A DNA stretch of 64,000 nt from an uncultured Oscillospiraceae bacterium (GCA_910589145.1 CAJUSD010000015.1:1-64000), one strand, 5' to 3'; counted from the first letter of the stretch, positions 43,419 to 52,975 are shown. Notes: generated from the letters alone by a model not told the origin. Numbers and translations are program-made.

Positions 43419-44047
43419 TCCAATTCATAAAAGCCTGGTTTTCCCGTCTGTTCGGTTCGGGCAGCGAGGCTGTCAAAGACGCCAAAGGTGGGAAATACCC
43501 GCAATTTACTCGCCTGGTTTTGCTTTTGGGAATTTCCGGTATGCTTTTAATTGGCCTGTCGGAATGCCGTTTGGAAAGCGAACCCCAAAAATCGGACGCG
43601 CCGGCAGATCCCTATTCTGTATCTGCAGACGAATATGCCCAAAAGCTGGAAAAAAGGCTGTTGGAGGCTTTGGAACAAATGGATGGGGTGGGAAAAGTCC
43701 AGGTGCTTGTAACCATGGAGGACACAGGAGAAAACGTTTATGCCACAGAAGAACGGGAGACAAGCGACAACCGCAGTTCCTACGGAGAAAACGGCAGAGA
43801 GCTGCAGTCCATCCAGACCAGCCGGTCAGGAGAACAAAGCTACCTTCTGGTGGAAAATCAGAACGGAAAACGTCAGGCGCTTCTGGTCTCCCGCTCGGAG
43901 CCGCAGGTGAAAGGGGTGATCGTCATTTGCGAAGGGGCCGGACAGCCGTCAGTCTGCGAGGCGGTGACGGAAGCCGTTAAAACGGCCCTGCATATCTCCG
44001 CCAACCGGGTCTATGTGGCGAAAGCGAAACCTTCCGCCCCAAAATAA
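43415..44047 (+). CDS. spoIIIAG: Stage III sporulation protein SpoIIIAG
   Basis: 210 residues: a short cytosolic start, one membrane segment (about 29-46), then a ring-forming domain that includes LLEALEQMDGVGKVQVLVTM and, at the end, VKGVIVICEGAGQP. SpoIIIAG homologues form a large ring in the intermembrane space. Confidence 0.92.
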   Translation: MIQFIKAWFSRLFGSGSEAVKDAKGGKYPQFTRLVLLLGISGMLLIGLSECRLESEPQKSDAPADPYSVSADEYAQKLEKRLLEALEQMDGVGKVQVLVTMEDTGENVYATEERETSDNRSSYGENGRELQSIQTSRSGEQSYLLVENQNGKRQALLVSRSEPQVKGVIVICEGAGQPSVCEAVTEAVKTALHISANRVYVAKAKPSAPK

Positions 44048-44094
44048 CGCCCAGACAAAGTTTTTACTCAATCAAATAAGGAGGCATTTCTACT

Positions 44095-44679
44095 ATGAAC
44101 AAAAGCTTGATTTTAGGGAAAAAACAAATTATCCTTTGCTGTCTGGTGATGGCGCTGGGAATTGCTGTGTACATGAACTGGAGGATCGTTGACGAAGGTG
44201 AGGACTTTGCCGCCGCTAATGTTACACAAACAGATGCCGCCGCTTCTGGAACTGACGACACTGTGAAAAAATATGGGGATTCCCAGTATGTAGACAGCCA
44301 GAATATCGACGGAGGGGATAGCGTCAACGGCGATATCTACTTTTCTGAAGCAAAACTTACCCGGCAAAAAACGAGAGACGAAGCCGTCGAAACCCTCCAG
44401 GTTATTATGTCCAACGTTGAAGTTGACAGCGAGGCGAAAGCAGATTTAGCGGTTCAGGCTGCAGCGATTGCCTCTGCAATTGAGGCGGAAGGAAAGGTGG
44501 AAAATTTAATTAAGGCGAAAGGATTTTCTGAATGTATGGTTTACCTTGATGAAGACAGAGCCAGCGTTATCGTCCGTGCAGACGAACTGCTTGACAACGA
44601 AGTTGCCCAGATTAAGGATATTATTTTGAAAGAAACCAGCGTTCCTGTAGAAAACATCTCAATTGTCGATGTAAAATGA
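44095..44679 (+). CDS. spoIIIAH: Stage III sporulation protein SpoIIIAH
   Basis: 194 residues. One membrane anchor (residues about 10-25), a Ser/Asp-rich linker, then the EscJ/PrgK-like domain (SEAKLTRQKTRDEAVETLQ and SECMVYLDEDRASVIVRA) that binds SpoIIQ across the intermembrane space. Last gene of the operon, followed by a terminator. Confidence 0.93.
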   Translation: MNKSLILGKKQIILCCLVMALGIAVYMNWRIVDEGEDFAAANVTQTDAAASGTDDTVKKYGDSQYVDSQNIDGGDSVNGDIYFSEAKLTRQKTRDEAVETLQVIMSNVEVDSEAKADLAVQAAAIASAIEAEGKVENLIKAKGFSECMVYLDEDRASVIVRADELLDNEVAQIKDIILKETSVPVENISIVDVK

Positions 44680-44721
44680 TAGGAAAACCCCTTGCATATT
44701 AAAACAGGGCTAATTTATAAG

Positions 44722-44761
44722 AATCGGTCATAAAACTTCTGTTTATGGCCGATTTTTGTTT
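44722..44761 (+). terminator. Terminator of the spoIIIA operon
   Basis: AATCGGTCATAAA and TTTATGGCCGATT arms (one mismatch) followed by TTTTGTTTT. Confidence 0.8.
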
Positions 44762-44811
44762 TACGGACTCTGTAAATATCCCGATTTTCCTTCAAAACTC
44801 CTGAGAAGCCC

Positions 44812-44839
44812 TTGCGGTCATGCTTTTTTATGGTATAAT
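44812..44839 (+). promoter_or_regulatory. Promoter of the Asp23-nusB transcription unit
   Basis: TTGCGG (44812-44817), 16-base spacer, perfect TATAAT (44834-44839). The 170-base leader after it has no other feature seen. Confidence 0.65.
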
Positions 44840-45008
44840 AACCTTATAGATTAAAACGCAGTATCAGCCGCCTGTTTAAGGCGGACAAAATATTTTTTAT
44901 AAGAGGATGAAGTTTATACTGCGTTGTATGCACATTTTTGATTTTTTCCCTTTTTTCTGCCAATGCTGGAAAAGAGGAGCAGCATACCCAATTTAAGGAG
45001 GGTCAAAT

Positions 45009-45398
45009 ATGGAAAAAGAACAGGTCAAACAGCTCCAGGGCCCCGCCGCTGGAACACTTCGCATATCGGAGGAAGTTCTTGCTACCATCGCTACCAAGGC
45101 CGCTACCAGCATTGAAGGAGTTGCAGCCCTCAAAAGCGGAAAAGCTGGCGTGAACCAGGCCGGCAAAAAGGAAAAAAAGAAACTTTTTCAGAAGTTTGAT
45201 CGTCCCATCCGCATTGAAATGTCGGAGGACGAAGCAGTTTTAGATTTGTACCTTATTGTTCGATATGGTTCTAATATTCGTACTGTCAGCGAAAAGGTTC
45301 AGCAGGCAGTCAAAGACGATGTTCAGACAATGACAGGAATCTCCGTTGCAAAAGTAAATATCCATATAGAGGATATTTACTTTGAAGAAACGGTATAG
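45009..45398 (+). CDS. Asp23/Gls24 family envelope stress protein
   Basis: 129 residues, Asp23/YloU fold (GTLRISEEVLATIATKAATS, then VLDLYLIVRYGSNIRTVSEK). These proteins bind the inner face of the membrane and are linked to alkaline and cell-envelope stress. The gene commonly precedes nusB in Clostridia. A basic insert (KKEKKKLFQKFDR) follows residue 50. The ribosome site is AAGGAGG. Confidence 0.9.
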   Translation: MEKEQVKQLQGPAAGTLRISEEVLATIATKAATSIEGVAALKSGKAGVNQAGKKEKKKLFQKFDRPIRIEMSEDEAVLDLYLIVRYGSNIRTVSEKVQQAVKDDVQTMTGISVAKVNIHIEDIYFEETV

Positions 45399-45462
45399 GA
45401 AGAATTTAAATTTATAGACAAAAACGTACCTTTACAATTCGATATGGAGGGTTTGAACGGAT

Positions 45463-45885
45463 ATGACCAGACGAGAAGCCAGAGAACAGGCGTTTATGAT
45501 TATTTTTGAATGGGAATTCCACCAGAGCGAGATTGAGGATATTATTAACAACGCGGAAATGGGGCGGGAACTCGAGGTGGACGAATATGCCCGGAAACTG
45601 TCTAAGGAGATTATAAAACATATAGACTTAATTGATGGAAAGATAGATGTTTTTTCCACCAAATGGAAACGCAAACGCATTGCAAAAGTTTCTTTAGCGA
45701 TTTTGCGTACTGCCTTGGGGGAAATGCTCTATGTCCGGGATGTTCCTACCAGCGTTGCAATCAATGAGGCTGTGGAAATGTCGAAAAAATATGCCACCGA
45801 TGCGGATGCTGCTTATATTAACGGGGTTTTAGGCGGTGCTGCCCGAGCGCTGGAATCTTCTCAAAAGGTTGAAGCGGAGGGATAA
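45463..45885 (+). CDS. nusB: Transcription antitermination protein NusB
   Basis: 140 residues, all-helical NusB fold, start TRREAREQAFMIIFEWEF and the conserved DVPTSVAINEAVEMSKKY near residue 100. It binds boxA RNA together with NusE in rRNA antitermination. The next gene starts three bases after the stop. Confidence 0.95.
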   Translation: MTRREAREQAFMIIFEWEFHQSEIEDIINNAEMGRELEVDEYARKLSKEIIKHIDLIDGKIDVFSTKWKRKRIAKVSLAILRTALGEMLYVRDVPTSVAINEAVEMSKKYATDADAAYINGVLGGAARALESSQKVEAEG

Positions 45886-45887
45886 AA

Positions 45888-46841
45888 ATGGGCAGCTACC
45901 TGGGGATTGATACCAGTAATTATACAACTTCCGCTGCTGTGTTCGCTCCCTCCCAAAATTGTTTATCCAGTTTCCGCGGACTGCTGCCTGTAAAAGAGGG
46001 AAATATTGGCCTGAAGCAGAGTGATGCAGTTTTTGCCCATGTGAAAAATCTGCCTTCGCTTATTTCCCTGGCAATGGAGGATGCAGGACGGCCTGCCCTT
46101 TCGGGAGTAGGGGTTTCTGTAAGACCAAGGGATCAGGAAGAATCGTATATGCCATGCTTTTTAGTGGGGAAGCTGGCTGCTTCTGCTGCTGCAGAAAGTG
46201 CAAATGTACCATTGCACTGTTTTTCCCATCAGGCTGGCCATATTGCCGCAGCTCTGTTTGCCACTGGGAAGCTTTCATGGAGGGAGCATCCTTTTCTCGC
46301 TTTCCATGTTTCCGGCGGGACTACGGAATGTCTTTTGGTTGAACCGGATAAAGAGGGAATGCTGGTTTTTTCCATCAGGAAAATAGCTGGTTCTTTGGAC
46401 TTAAAAGCGGGACAGGCTATTGACCGCGTTGGAGTTATGCTGAACCTTGGATTTCCCGCTGGGCCGGAACTGGATCGCTTGGCCCAGAAATGCGAAAGGA
46501 AGATAACTGTTTCCCCCACAATGAAGGGAGCAAACTGCTGTTTATCCGGCATAGAAAACCAGTGCCGCAAGTTGATAGATACTGGCACATCCCCAGAAGA
46601 AGTTGCAGAATATTGTATCGCTTCTATTGAAGCCGCAGTTGATGCTATGACGGCTGCCGTTTTAAAGGAATATGGAAATCTGCCCCTTTTATATGCAGGA
46701 GGCGTAATGAGCAACTTTCAGATTCAGAAAAACCTTGGCAAAAAATATGGAGGAGTTTTCGCGCCTGCCTCCTATTCATCGGACAATGCCTGTGGGATTG
46801 CTGTGCTGGCCGCATTGCAGGCAGGGGAGAATTTGACATGA
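45888..46841 (+). CDS. TsaD/Kae1-like paralogue (M22 peptidase family)
   Basis: 317 residues with the actin/hexokinase-like fold of TsaD, the tRNA threonylcarbamoyltransferase subunit (GIDTSNYTTSAAV, SGVGVSVRPR, HQAGHIAAAL, FHVSGGTTECLL, LYAGGVMSN). The metal-site HxxGH is present as HQAGH. The sequence is clearly diverged from true TsaD, and clostridial genomes typically encode the standard protein elsewhere. Its position between nusB and xseA is a known clostridial arrangement. The exact function is not known to me. It overlaps xseA by four bases. Confidence 0.78.
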   Translation: MGSYLGIDTSNYTTSAAVFAPSQNCLSSFRGLLPVKEGNIGLKQSDAVFAHVKNLPSLISLAMEDAGRPALSGVGVSVRPRDQEESYMPCFLVGKLAASAAAESANVPLHCFSHQAGHIAAALFATGKLSWREHPFLAFHVSGGTTECLLVEPDKEGMLVFSIRKIAGSLDLKAGQAIDRVGVMLNLGFPAGPELDRLAQKCERKITVSPTMKGANCCLSGIENQCRKLIDTGTSPEEVAEYCIASIEAAVDAMTAAVLKEYGNLPLLYAGGVMSNFQIQKNLGKKYGGVFAPASYSSDNACGIAVLAALQAGENLT

Positions 46842-48079
46842 GAGAAAATCAAAATTTAATCCTTACTGTTTCCCAGGCAAACCAATATGTCAAAAGCCTG
46901 CTGGATGGGGATGCCCGCCTAAAAGATGTACTAATCCGCGGGGAGATTTCCAATTATTCCGACCACTATCGTTCCGGTCATGCGTACTTTACTTTAAAAG
47001 ACGGCTCCTCTGCTGTAAAAGCCGCTTTTTTCCGCAGTTATCGGGAACGGCTTTTTTTCCAGCCTCAGGATGGTATGCGCGTGATTGTGAGGGGGCAGAT
47101 TTCACTTTATGAGCGGGACGGCACATATCAGCTTTATGTCTGGGAAATACAGCCGGATGGGGTAGGGGCGCTGCATTTGGCCTTTGAACAGCTTAAAAAC
47201 CGTTTGGCAGGCGAAGGGCTGTTTGAATCCTCCGCTAAAAAAACGCTGCCGCCTTTCCCGGAAACAATTGGAGTGATTACCTCTCCTACGGGGGCAGTGG
47301 TTCAAGATATTTGTAATGTAATCGGAAGACGCTTTCCCTGCGTTCAGCTTCGTTTATATCCGGTATCGGTTCAGGGGGCTTCAGCGGCAGGGGAGATATA
47401 TTCTGCACTCCGTCAGGCCGATCTAGAGGGCTTGTGCGATTTAATCATAATTGCCAGAGGGGGCGGTTCTTTGGAAGACCTTTGGCCTTTTAATGACGAA
47501 CGCCTTGCTAGGGCAATTTTTTCTGCTAAAACTCCCATTATCAGCGCTGTTGGACATGAAACCGATTTTACGATTGCCGATTTTGTTGCAGATCTCCGTG
47601 CGCCAACCCCATCCGCCGCTGCCGAATTAGCTGTGCCGGATGGGGCGCGTTTGCGGCAGTCAGTCCAGAACTTTCGAAATACGGTTGAACATTCAATGAC
47701 ACAGAGAGTTTTACAAGCGGATGCTCAGATAGAACAATTTTCCCAAAACCTGAAGTCGCAGTTAAATAACCTTTTGGAGCATAAACAGGAGCGGGCTTCC
47801 CTTTTATCTGAAAAGGTTGCGGCAGCAGGTTCTGCATTTTTAGAACCAAAGTTAAATCGTCTGGCTGTTACAGCGGGAAAGCTGTCCGCCCTGAATCCGA
47901 TGAACGTTTTAGCTAGGGGTTATTCCGTTACAATGCATCGGAAAAAAATCTGCCTTTCCATTGCATCTCTTGCGGCAGGGGAAAATATTACAACGATCTT
48001 TCAGGATGGGACGGCAATAAGCAAAGTTACACAGGTTCAGGCAGATGTATCTGCTGAAAAGTCGGAGGCTCGATTATGA
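46838..48079 (+). CDS. xseA: Exodeoxyribonuclease VII large subunit
   Basis: 413 residues. An N-terminal OB-fold (VLIRGEISNYSDHYRSGHAY) precedes the catalytic domain with IGVITSPTGAVVQDI, IIARGGGSLEDLWPFNDE and VGHETDFTIADFVADLRAPTPSAAAE. A coiled-coil follows, and the C-terminal segment has NVLARGYSV. It degrades single-stranded DNA to oligonucleotides with the small subunit, whose gene overlaps by four bases. Confidence 0.96.
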   Translation: MRENQNLILTVSQANQYVKSLLDGDARLKDVLIRGEISNYSDHYRSGHAYFTLKDGSSAVKAAFFRSYRERLFFQPQDGMRVIVRGQISLYERDGTYQLYVWEIQPDGVGALHLAFEQLKNRLAGEGLFESSAKKTLPPFPETIGVITSPTGAVVQDICNVIGRRFPCVQLRLYPVSVQGASAAGEIYSALRQADLEGLCDLIIIARGGGSLEDLWPFNDERLARAIFSAKTPIISAVGHETDFTIADFVADLRAPTPSAAAELAVPDGARLRQSVQNFRNTVEHSMTQRVLQADAQIEQFSQNLKSQLNNLLEHKQERASLLSEKVAAAGSAFLEPKLNRLAVTAGKLSALNPMNVLARGYSVTMHRKKICLSIASLAAGENITTIFQDGTAISKVTQVQADVSAEKSEARL

Positions 48080-48291
48080 AGAAACATATGAAATTTGAGG
48101 AGGCGCTTTCCCGATTAGAGGAGATTGTCTCCCTTCTCAGCGATCAGGCAACCACTCTTGACCAGGCTTTAAAGCTGTACGGGGAGGCATCAGAATTGTC
48201 TGCCTTCTGTTCATCTAAGCTGGAGGATGCGCGGCTGCAGATGGAAACAATTGGGCAGAAAAACGTTGAAGAATCTGTGGATGTACAATAG
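48076..48291 (+). CDS. xseB: Exodeoxyribonuclease VII small subunit
   Basis: 71 residues, helical hairpin (FEEALSRLEEIVSLLSDQATTLDQALKLYGEA), typical size. Partner of XseA in the same unit. Confidence 0.95.
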   Translation: MKKHMKFEEALSRLEEIVSLLSDQATTLDQALKLYGEASELSAFCSSKLEDARLQMETIGQKNVEESVDVQ

Positions 48292-48315
48292 GAAAACAGG
48301 AAAGGAATAGCATGT

Positions 48316-49212
48316 ATGGAGTATATGTTTTCTAAACAATTACAGGACTACCAGAATACCATCGAAAAAGCCCTGGATCAACTGCTCCCGGAACAGGACT
48401 GTCCCCAGAGGGAAGGGATTGTTGCAATGCGTTACAGCCTTTTAGGGGGCGGAAAACGAATCCGTGCTGTATTGGTGTTGGAATTCGCCCGTATTTTTGG
48501 TGTTTTGCAAAATCAGGCCATGCCTTTTGCAGCGGCTATTGAGATGGTTCATGCCTATTCGCTGGTTCACGACGATCTTCCCTGTATGGACAATGACGAT
48601 TTCCGCAGGGGGAAGCCCTCCTGTCATAAACAATTTTCAGAAGCTTCTGCCGTCCTTGCTGGGGACGGCCTTCTTACCCATGCCTTCCTTTCCGCGCTCC
48701 AGGGAGGACTGGGATCCGGCATTTCCCCAGAGAGGGTGGCGGAAGCCGCTGCTATTCTGGCGCAGGCTGCCGGGATTGAGGGAATGTTGGGCGGGCAGAT
48801 TATTGACTTGGCAATTGAAGGAAAACAGGTGGAAGCTGAACTGCACCAAAAAATGTGTTTGCTGAAAACAGGCGCTTTAATAAAGGCTTCCTGCCTGATG
48901 GGCTGCGTTTTGGGCGGTGCATCAGAGCAGGATAAAAAAATTTCAGAAGAATATGCGGAGAAAATTGGCTTGTCCTTTCAGATCATTGATGATATACTGG
49001 ACTGTACAGGACAACAGGAAATACTGGGAAAACCAATTGGAAGCGACACGGAGCAGCATAAGACGACCTATGTTACTCTATATGGCATGGAGGCCGCTGA
49101 AGATATGTCCCGAAAACTGACGGAGGAAGCTTTACAATGTTTGGAAGGCCTCCCTCTGCCAGACCGTTTCCTGTTTGAACTTACAGACATGCTGCTCAAA
49201 CGGCAGTTTTAA
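48316..49212 (+). CDS. ispA: Polyprenyl (farnesyl/geranyl) diphosphate synthase
   Basis: 298 residues. The two aspartate-rich magnesium motifs are present: HDDLPCMDNDDFRRGKP near residue 85 and FQIIDDILDCTG near 225. The length and the small residues before the first motif fit a short-chain synthase such as farnesyl diphosphate synthase. With dxs, 1 kb downstream, it supplies isoprenoid precursors, including carrier lipid for the cell wall. Confidence 0.92.
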   Translation: MEYMFSKQLQDYQNTIEKALDQLLPEQDCPQREGIVAMRYSLLGGGKRIRAVLVLEFARIFGVLQNQAMPFAAAIEMVHAYSLVHDDLPCMDNDDFRRGKPSCHKQFSEASAVLAGDGLLTHAFLSALQGGLGSGISPERVAEAAAILAQAAGIEGMLGGQIIDLAIEGKQVEAELHQKMCLLKTGALIKASCLMGCVLGGASEQDKKISEEYAEKIGLSFQIIDDILDCTGQQEILGKPIGSDTEQHKTTYVTLYGMEAAEDMSRKLTEEALQCLEGLPLPDRFLFELTDMLLKRQF

Positions 49213-49282
49213 CACGGCTCCCTGGAAAACGGCTCCCGTTTGGGAGGGCTATGGCTAGAGAAAAAAGGAATGGGTTGTTAAA

Positions 49283-49792
49283 ATGGGTTCACTTCGTATA
49301 CTGGTCAGTAACTACCTCATTAATGTGGCTTTTATTGCATGGGGTTCTGCCCAGATTATCAAAACTTTGCTGGTCTTTATTTCAACCAAAAAATTTGAGG
49401 CTGAACGATTGTTTGGAGCTGGAGGAATGCCTAGCTCCCATTCCGCCCTGGTCTGTTCTATGGCCATCGGGATGTGCCGGAAAATGGGCTTTGATTCCCC
49501 GGAATTTGCCCTTGCGCTTGCCTTTGCTGCTGTTGTTATGTATGATGCAATGGGTGTACGGCGTGCAGCAGGGGAACAGGCCAAAGTATTAAATAAGATT
49601 GTGTTTGATTTTTCTGACCTTTGGGGAAAACCGGATACAGATAAGGATGTTGTACTGCAGGAAGGGGAAGAAATTGAAAAGAATGCCCTTCGCGATAAGG
49701 CATTAAAAGAATATCTGGGGCATACGCCTTTAGAGGTGCTTGGCGGTGCCTTGCTGGGAATTCTAGTTGCAATGATCGTAAAGGTATCGTGA
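49283..49792 (+). CDS. Divergent PAP2-family membrane protein (DUF212)
   Basis: 169 residues, about four membrane segments. GGMPSSHSALVCSMA and the ALAFAAVVMYDAMGVRRAAGEQA stretch are diagnostic of the divergent PAP2 (YuiD-like) family, probably lipid phosphatases. It lies between ispA and dxs in many Clostridia, suggesting a role with isoprenoid diphosphates; this is inference from context. Confidence 0.88.
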   Translation: MGSLRILVSNYLINVAFIAWGSAQIIKTLLVFISTKKFEAERLFGAGGMPSSHSALVCSMAIGMCRKMGFDSPEFALALAFAAVVMYDAMGVRRAAGEQAKVLNKIVFDFSDLWGKPDTDKDVVLQEGEEIEKNALRDKALKEYLGHTPLEVLGGALLGILVAMIVKVS

Positions 49793-50201
49793 GAAAAAGC
49801 AGATATCTGGGCATGGCCTAAGATGGAAAACTATCTACAATGGATGAAAAGGGTTTTGGGCTCAGGGAGCTGTGCAGCAGAGCCTACCAGTTCAGCCTTG
49901 CTGAACTCGTCAAGAGAGAAATACCATGGTAGAGAATAAGTTCAGGTCTCGAAAAACATCATAAAGGGGAAATAAGAGGGCTATTTGACCTAGTGGATTC
50001 CAATTTGTGAACGTTACCGCTAACATATAAGCCGGTGACAGAAACTTTAAAGGCTGTATTCCCTTAAATCCCCACACCGCAGTCCACTTTTTGAAAAAAG
50101 CGGCTAAAGTTTTTAAACCTGTACCACAAGACATTACTTGCCCTCAATTGCTGTCAAACTCACACATTCTATTCTAAAACGTTACTAGGGGGCCGGAATC
50201 T
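49793..50201. other. Repeat-rich gap before dxs
   Basis: About 410 bases without a gene. A family-1 repeat with a family-2 hairpin (49803-49910) occupies the first part. A weak promoter for dxs is possible (TTGCTG 50148-50153, 16-base spacer, TATTCT 50170-50175). Confidence 0.45.
49803..49910. repeat. Dispersed repeat, family 1 joined to a family-2 hairpin
   Basis: ATCTGGGCATGGCCTAAGAT, then CTACAATGGATGAAAAGGGT and TTTGGGCTCAGGGAGC, ending with the hairpin AGTTCAGCCTTGCTGAACT that also occurs at 26617-26634. Confidence 0.55.
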
Positions 50202-52130
50202 ATGCCGGATACCATCCTGGAGGGGATCACTTCTCCAAGCGATATTAAATCCTTTGACTTCCCAACCTTGGAAAGTCTTGCTGAAGAAATCCGAATCCAA
50301 CTCATTAAAACAATCTCAAAAAATGGGGGGCATCTTGCTTCCAACCTGGGAACTGTAGAATTGACCCTTGCTCTGCATAAAATTTTTACCTGTCCAACTG
50401 ACCAGATTGTGTGGGATGTAGGGCATCAAAGTTATACCCATAAACTATTGACAGGCAGACAAAAACAATTTTCCACGATTCGGCTTCCAGAAGGCCTTTC
50501 GGGTTTCCCACGCCATTCGGAGAGTACTTATGACGCATTTGTAGCCGGTCATTCCAGTACGTCTATTTCGGTTGCGGAAGGTTTGGTAAGAGCAAAACAG
50601 CTCCAACAGAAACCCGGCTGGGTGATTGTGGTTGTTGGAGACGGGGCTTTTACTGGCGGGATGATTTATGAAGCACTGAATAATGTCCGCAAGGGTGACC
50701 GCCTGGCGATTATTCTCAATGATAATGGAATGTCTATTTCCCGCAATGTTGGCGCGTTAGCAGGATATATAGCTAAAATACGTACAAATCCCCGCTATTT
50801 TCGAGTGAAAGATAAAGTAGAACTGTTTTTAAAATATCTGCCCTTAATAGGCGTCCCAGCAAAGGAATTTTTAATGGGGCTGAAGCGGGTTCTGCGGCAG
50901 AAACTTTACCATTCCAACTTGTTTGAATATTTCGGTCTAGAATATTACGGGCCGGTGGATGGACATAATCTCAGGCAGCTCTGCGATGTATTTCAGCGGG
51001 TGAAAAATCGTCCCGGACCTGTTTTTATTCACGTCCAAACAGTTAAGGGAAAGGGATATCCTTATGCGGAGCAGTCCCCACAGGCGTTTCACGGAGTATC
51101 TGGCTTTGATATTGCCACTGGAAATCCAGAGGTTGCCCATTATGACAGTTATTCTACTATTTTTGGGAAAGAATTGGTGGCATTGGCAAGGGAAGATCCT
51201 TCTATTTGCGCCATTACTGCCGCTATGGAAACTGGTACAGGACTTCAATATTTTTCCAGGGAATTTAAAGGCACTGGAAGGTTTTTCGATGTGGGAATTG
51301 CAGAACCCCATGCTGTAACCTTTGCAGCAGGGCTGGCAGCTAATGGGATGAAACCAGTTTTTGCCGTTTACTCTACCTTTTTGCAGCGTGCTGTTGACCA
51401 GTTAATTCATGATGCAGCCATTGAGCATCAACATGTGGTCATTGCGGTTGACCGTGCGGGGATTGTGGGGGATGACGGCGAAACCCATCAGGGGGTGTTT
51501 GATGTGGCTTTGGTCACTCCCATTCCCGGAGTTGTAGTTTATTCACCTGCTTCTTTTGAGGAACTGAAGTATTCCCTGCATGAGGCGTTCCACCAAAACG
51601 ACGGCCCTTGTGTTGTGCGTTATCCAAGGGGGAGCCAGCCGCCCTTAAAAGCCCCGTTCTGTGGGGATTATTCCCTTTATTATCCCGAAACTGTTCAGGC
51701 AGACGGGTTTCAGGGGGTTACGCTGGCTACTTATGGTCGGGAGGCTTCCGTCTGTGAGATGGCCGCAGACGTTTTGGCCCAAAAAGGCGTTTCCGTCCGT
51801 GTAATCCGGTTGGTTAAAATTCATCCCCTGCCCAAGAGAGTTTTCCATATTTTAGCGAAATCTGATGGCATTCTCTTTGTTGAGGAGGGAATTCAGGCCG
51901 GAGGCGTTGGGGAACAGCTTATGGCGTCCTTGTGCGGATATAACTGTGGACAGGAAAGCCTGCCCATGATGAAAATCCTTGCCATTCAGGACAGGTTTGT
52001 TCCACAGGATACTGTTCAGGGGGCACTGAAACGTGTGGGATTAGACCAGGCTTCTGTAGAAAAATGTGCAGAACAGATTTGGAAAGCGGTTTGCGGCAGA
52101 AATCGTTTGGGAAAGGAATCGGAATTGTGA
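50202..52130 (+). CDS. dxs: 1-deoxy-D-xylulose-5-phosphate synthase
   Basis: 642 residues, full length. The thiamine diphosphate region is GDGAFTGGMIYEALNN, with the transketolase-type segments IVWDVGHQSYTHKLLTGR, VDGHN and IVGDDGETHQGVFDVAL. It is the first step of the methylerythritol phosphate isoprenoid pathway. The stop overlaps the GTG start of tlyA (GTGA). Confidence 0.96.
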   Translation: MPDTILEGITSPSDIKSFDFPTLESLAEEIRIQLIKTISKNGGHLASNLGTVELTLALHKIFTCPTDQIVWDVGHQSYTHKLLTGRQKQFSTIRLPEGLSGFPRHSESTYDAFVAGHSSTSISVAEGLVRAKQLQQKPGWVIVVVGDGAFTGGMIYEALNNVRKGDRLAIILNDNGMSISRNVGALAGYIAKIRTNPRYFRVKDKVELFLKYLPLIGVPAKEFLMGLKRVLRQKLYHSNLFEYFGLEYYGPVDGHNLRQLCDVFQRVKNRPGPVFIHVQTVKGKGYPYAEQSPQAFHGVSGFDIATGNPEVAHYDSYSTIFGKELVALAREDPSICAITAAMETGTGLQYFSREFKGTGRFFDVGIAEPHAVTFAAGLAANGMKPVFAVYSTFLQRAVDQLIHDAAIEHQHVVIAVDRAGIVGDDGETHQGVFDVALVTPIPGVVVYSPASFEELKYSLHEAFHQNDGPCVVRYPRGSQPPLKAPFCGDYSLYYPETVQADGFQGVTLATYGREASVCEMAADVLAQKGVSVRVIRLVKIHPLPKRVFHILAKSDGILFVEEGIQAGGVGEQLMASLCGYNCGQESLPMMKILAIQDRFVPQDTVQGALKRVGLDQASVEKCAEQIWKAVCGRNRLGKESEL

Positions 52131-52930
52131 AACAGCGTTTGGATGTTTATTTGACAGAATCTCAGCCGGACATGAGCCGCGAAAAGGCTAAAGCTCTGAT
52201 TATGGAGGGAATGGTTTATGTCAACGGGCAGAAGTCTGATAAGGCAGGGGATTCAGTTGGGCCGAAAGATATTGTGGAAATCCGTGGGGAACTGCCCAGG
52301 TATGTCAGCCGCGGCGGGCTGAAATTGGAAAAAGCTCTTCAATGTTTCCCTGTTTCCTTACAGGATGCAGTCTGTATGGATATTGGTGCTTCGACCGGCG
52401 GTTTTACTGATTGTATGCTTCAGAATGGCGCGAAAAAGGTATACAGCATTGATGTGGGATATGGGCAGCTGGCCTGGAAGCTGCGCAGCGATCCCAGGGT
52501 TGTCAACCTGGAACGCACCAATATCCGTTACATTACCCCTCAGCAGGTTTCAGAAGCAGTCGATTTTGTAAGCGTCGATGTATCGTTCATTTCTTTGGCG
52601 CTTGTGCTTCCAGTGGCAAGGAATTTTATGCGGGATGACGCTTGCGCTGTTTGTCTGGTAAAACCCCAGTTTGAAGCGGGTAAGGGCCGAGTCGGGAAAA
52701 AGGGAGTGGTACGGGAACCAGAAATCCATTTGGAAGTTCTCCAAAAAATTCTTGCTTTTGCAGCGGAAGCAGGATTTTCCGCTGAACATCTGGACTTTTC
52801 TCCCGTGAAAGGTCCGGAGGGGAATATTGAGTACCTTTTAATGCTCCGCAAATCAAGCGATCCCAAACAATCGGCGGAGATCTGCCCGGAGGAGGTTGTA
52901 AAAGCTTCCCATGAAAACTTCCGGCGGTAA
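52127..52930 (+). CDS. tlyA: TlyA-family rRNA 2'-O-methyltransferase
   Basis: 267 residues from GTG 52127. The N-terminal S4 RNA-binding domain (RLDVYLTESQPDMSREKAKA) is followed by an FtsJ-like methyltransferase with SAM motif DIGASTGGFTDCM and KPQFEAGKGRVGKKG. Family members methylate cytidines in 16S and 23S rRNA. The GTG is preferred because it directly follows dxs with overlap and gives the exact S4-domain start; the in-frame ATG at 52064 lies inside dxs. Confidence 0.92.
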   Translation: MKQRLDVYLTESQPDMSREKAKALIMEGMVYVNGQKSDKAGDSVGPKDIVEIRGELPRYVSRGGLKLEKALQCFPVSLQDAVCMDIGASTGGFTDCMLQNGAKKVYSIDVGYGQLAWKLRSDPRVVNLERTNIRYITPQQVSEAVDFVSVDVSFISLALVLPVARNFMRDDACAVCLVKPQFEAGKGRVGKKGVVREPEIHLEVLQKILAFAAEAGFSAEHLDFSPVKGPEGNIEYLLMLRKSSDPKQSAEICPEEVVKASHENFRR

Positions 52931-52975
52931 TATCCGCTATATTTTTACAACGAGTGATAAAGGAACATTCATACT

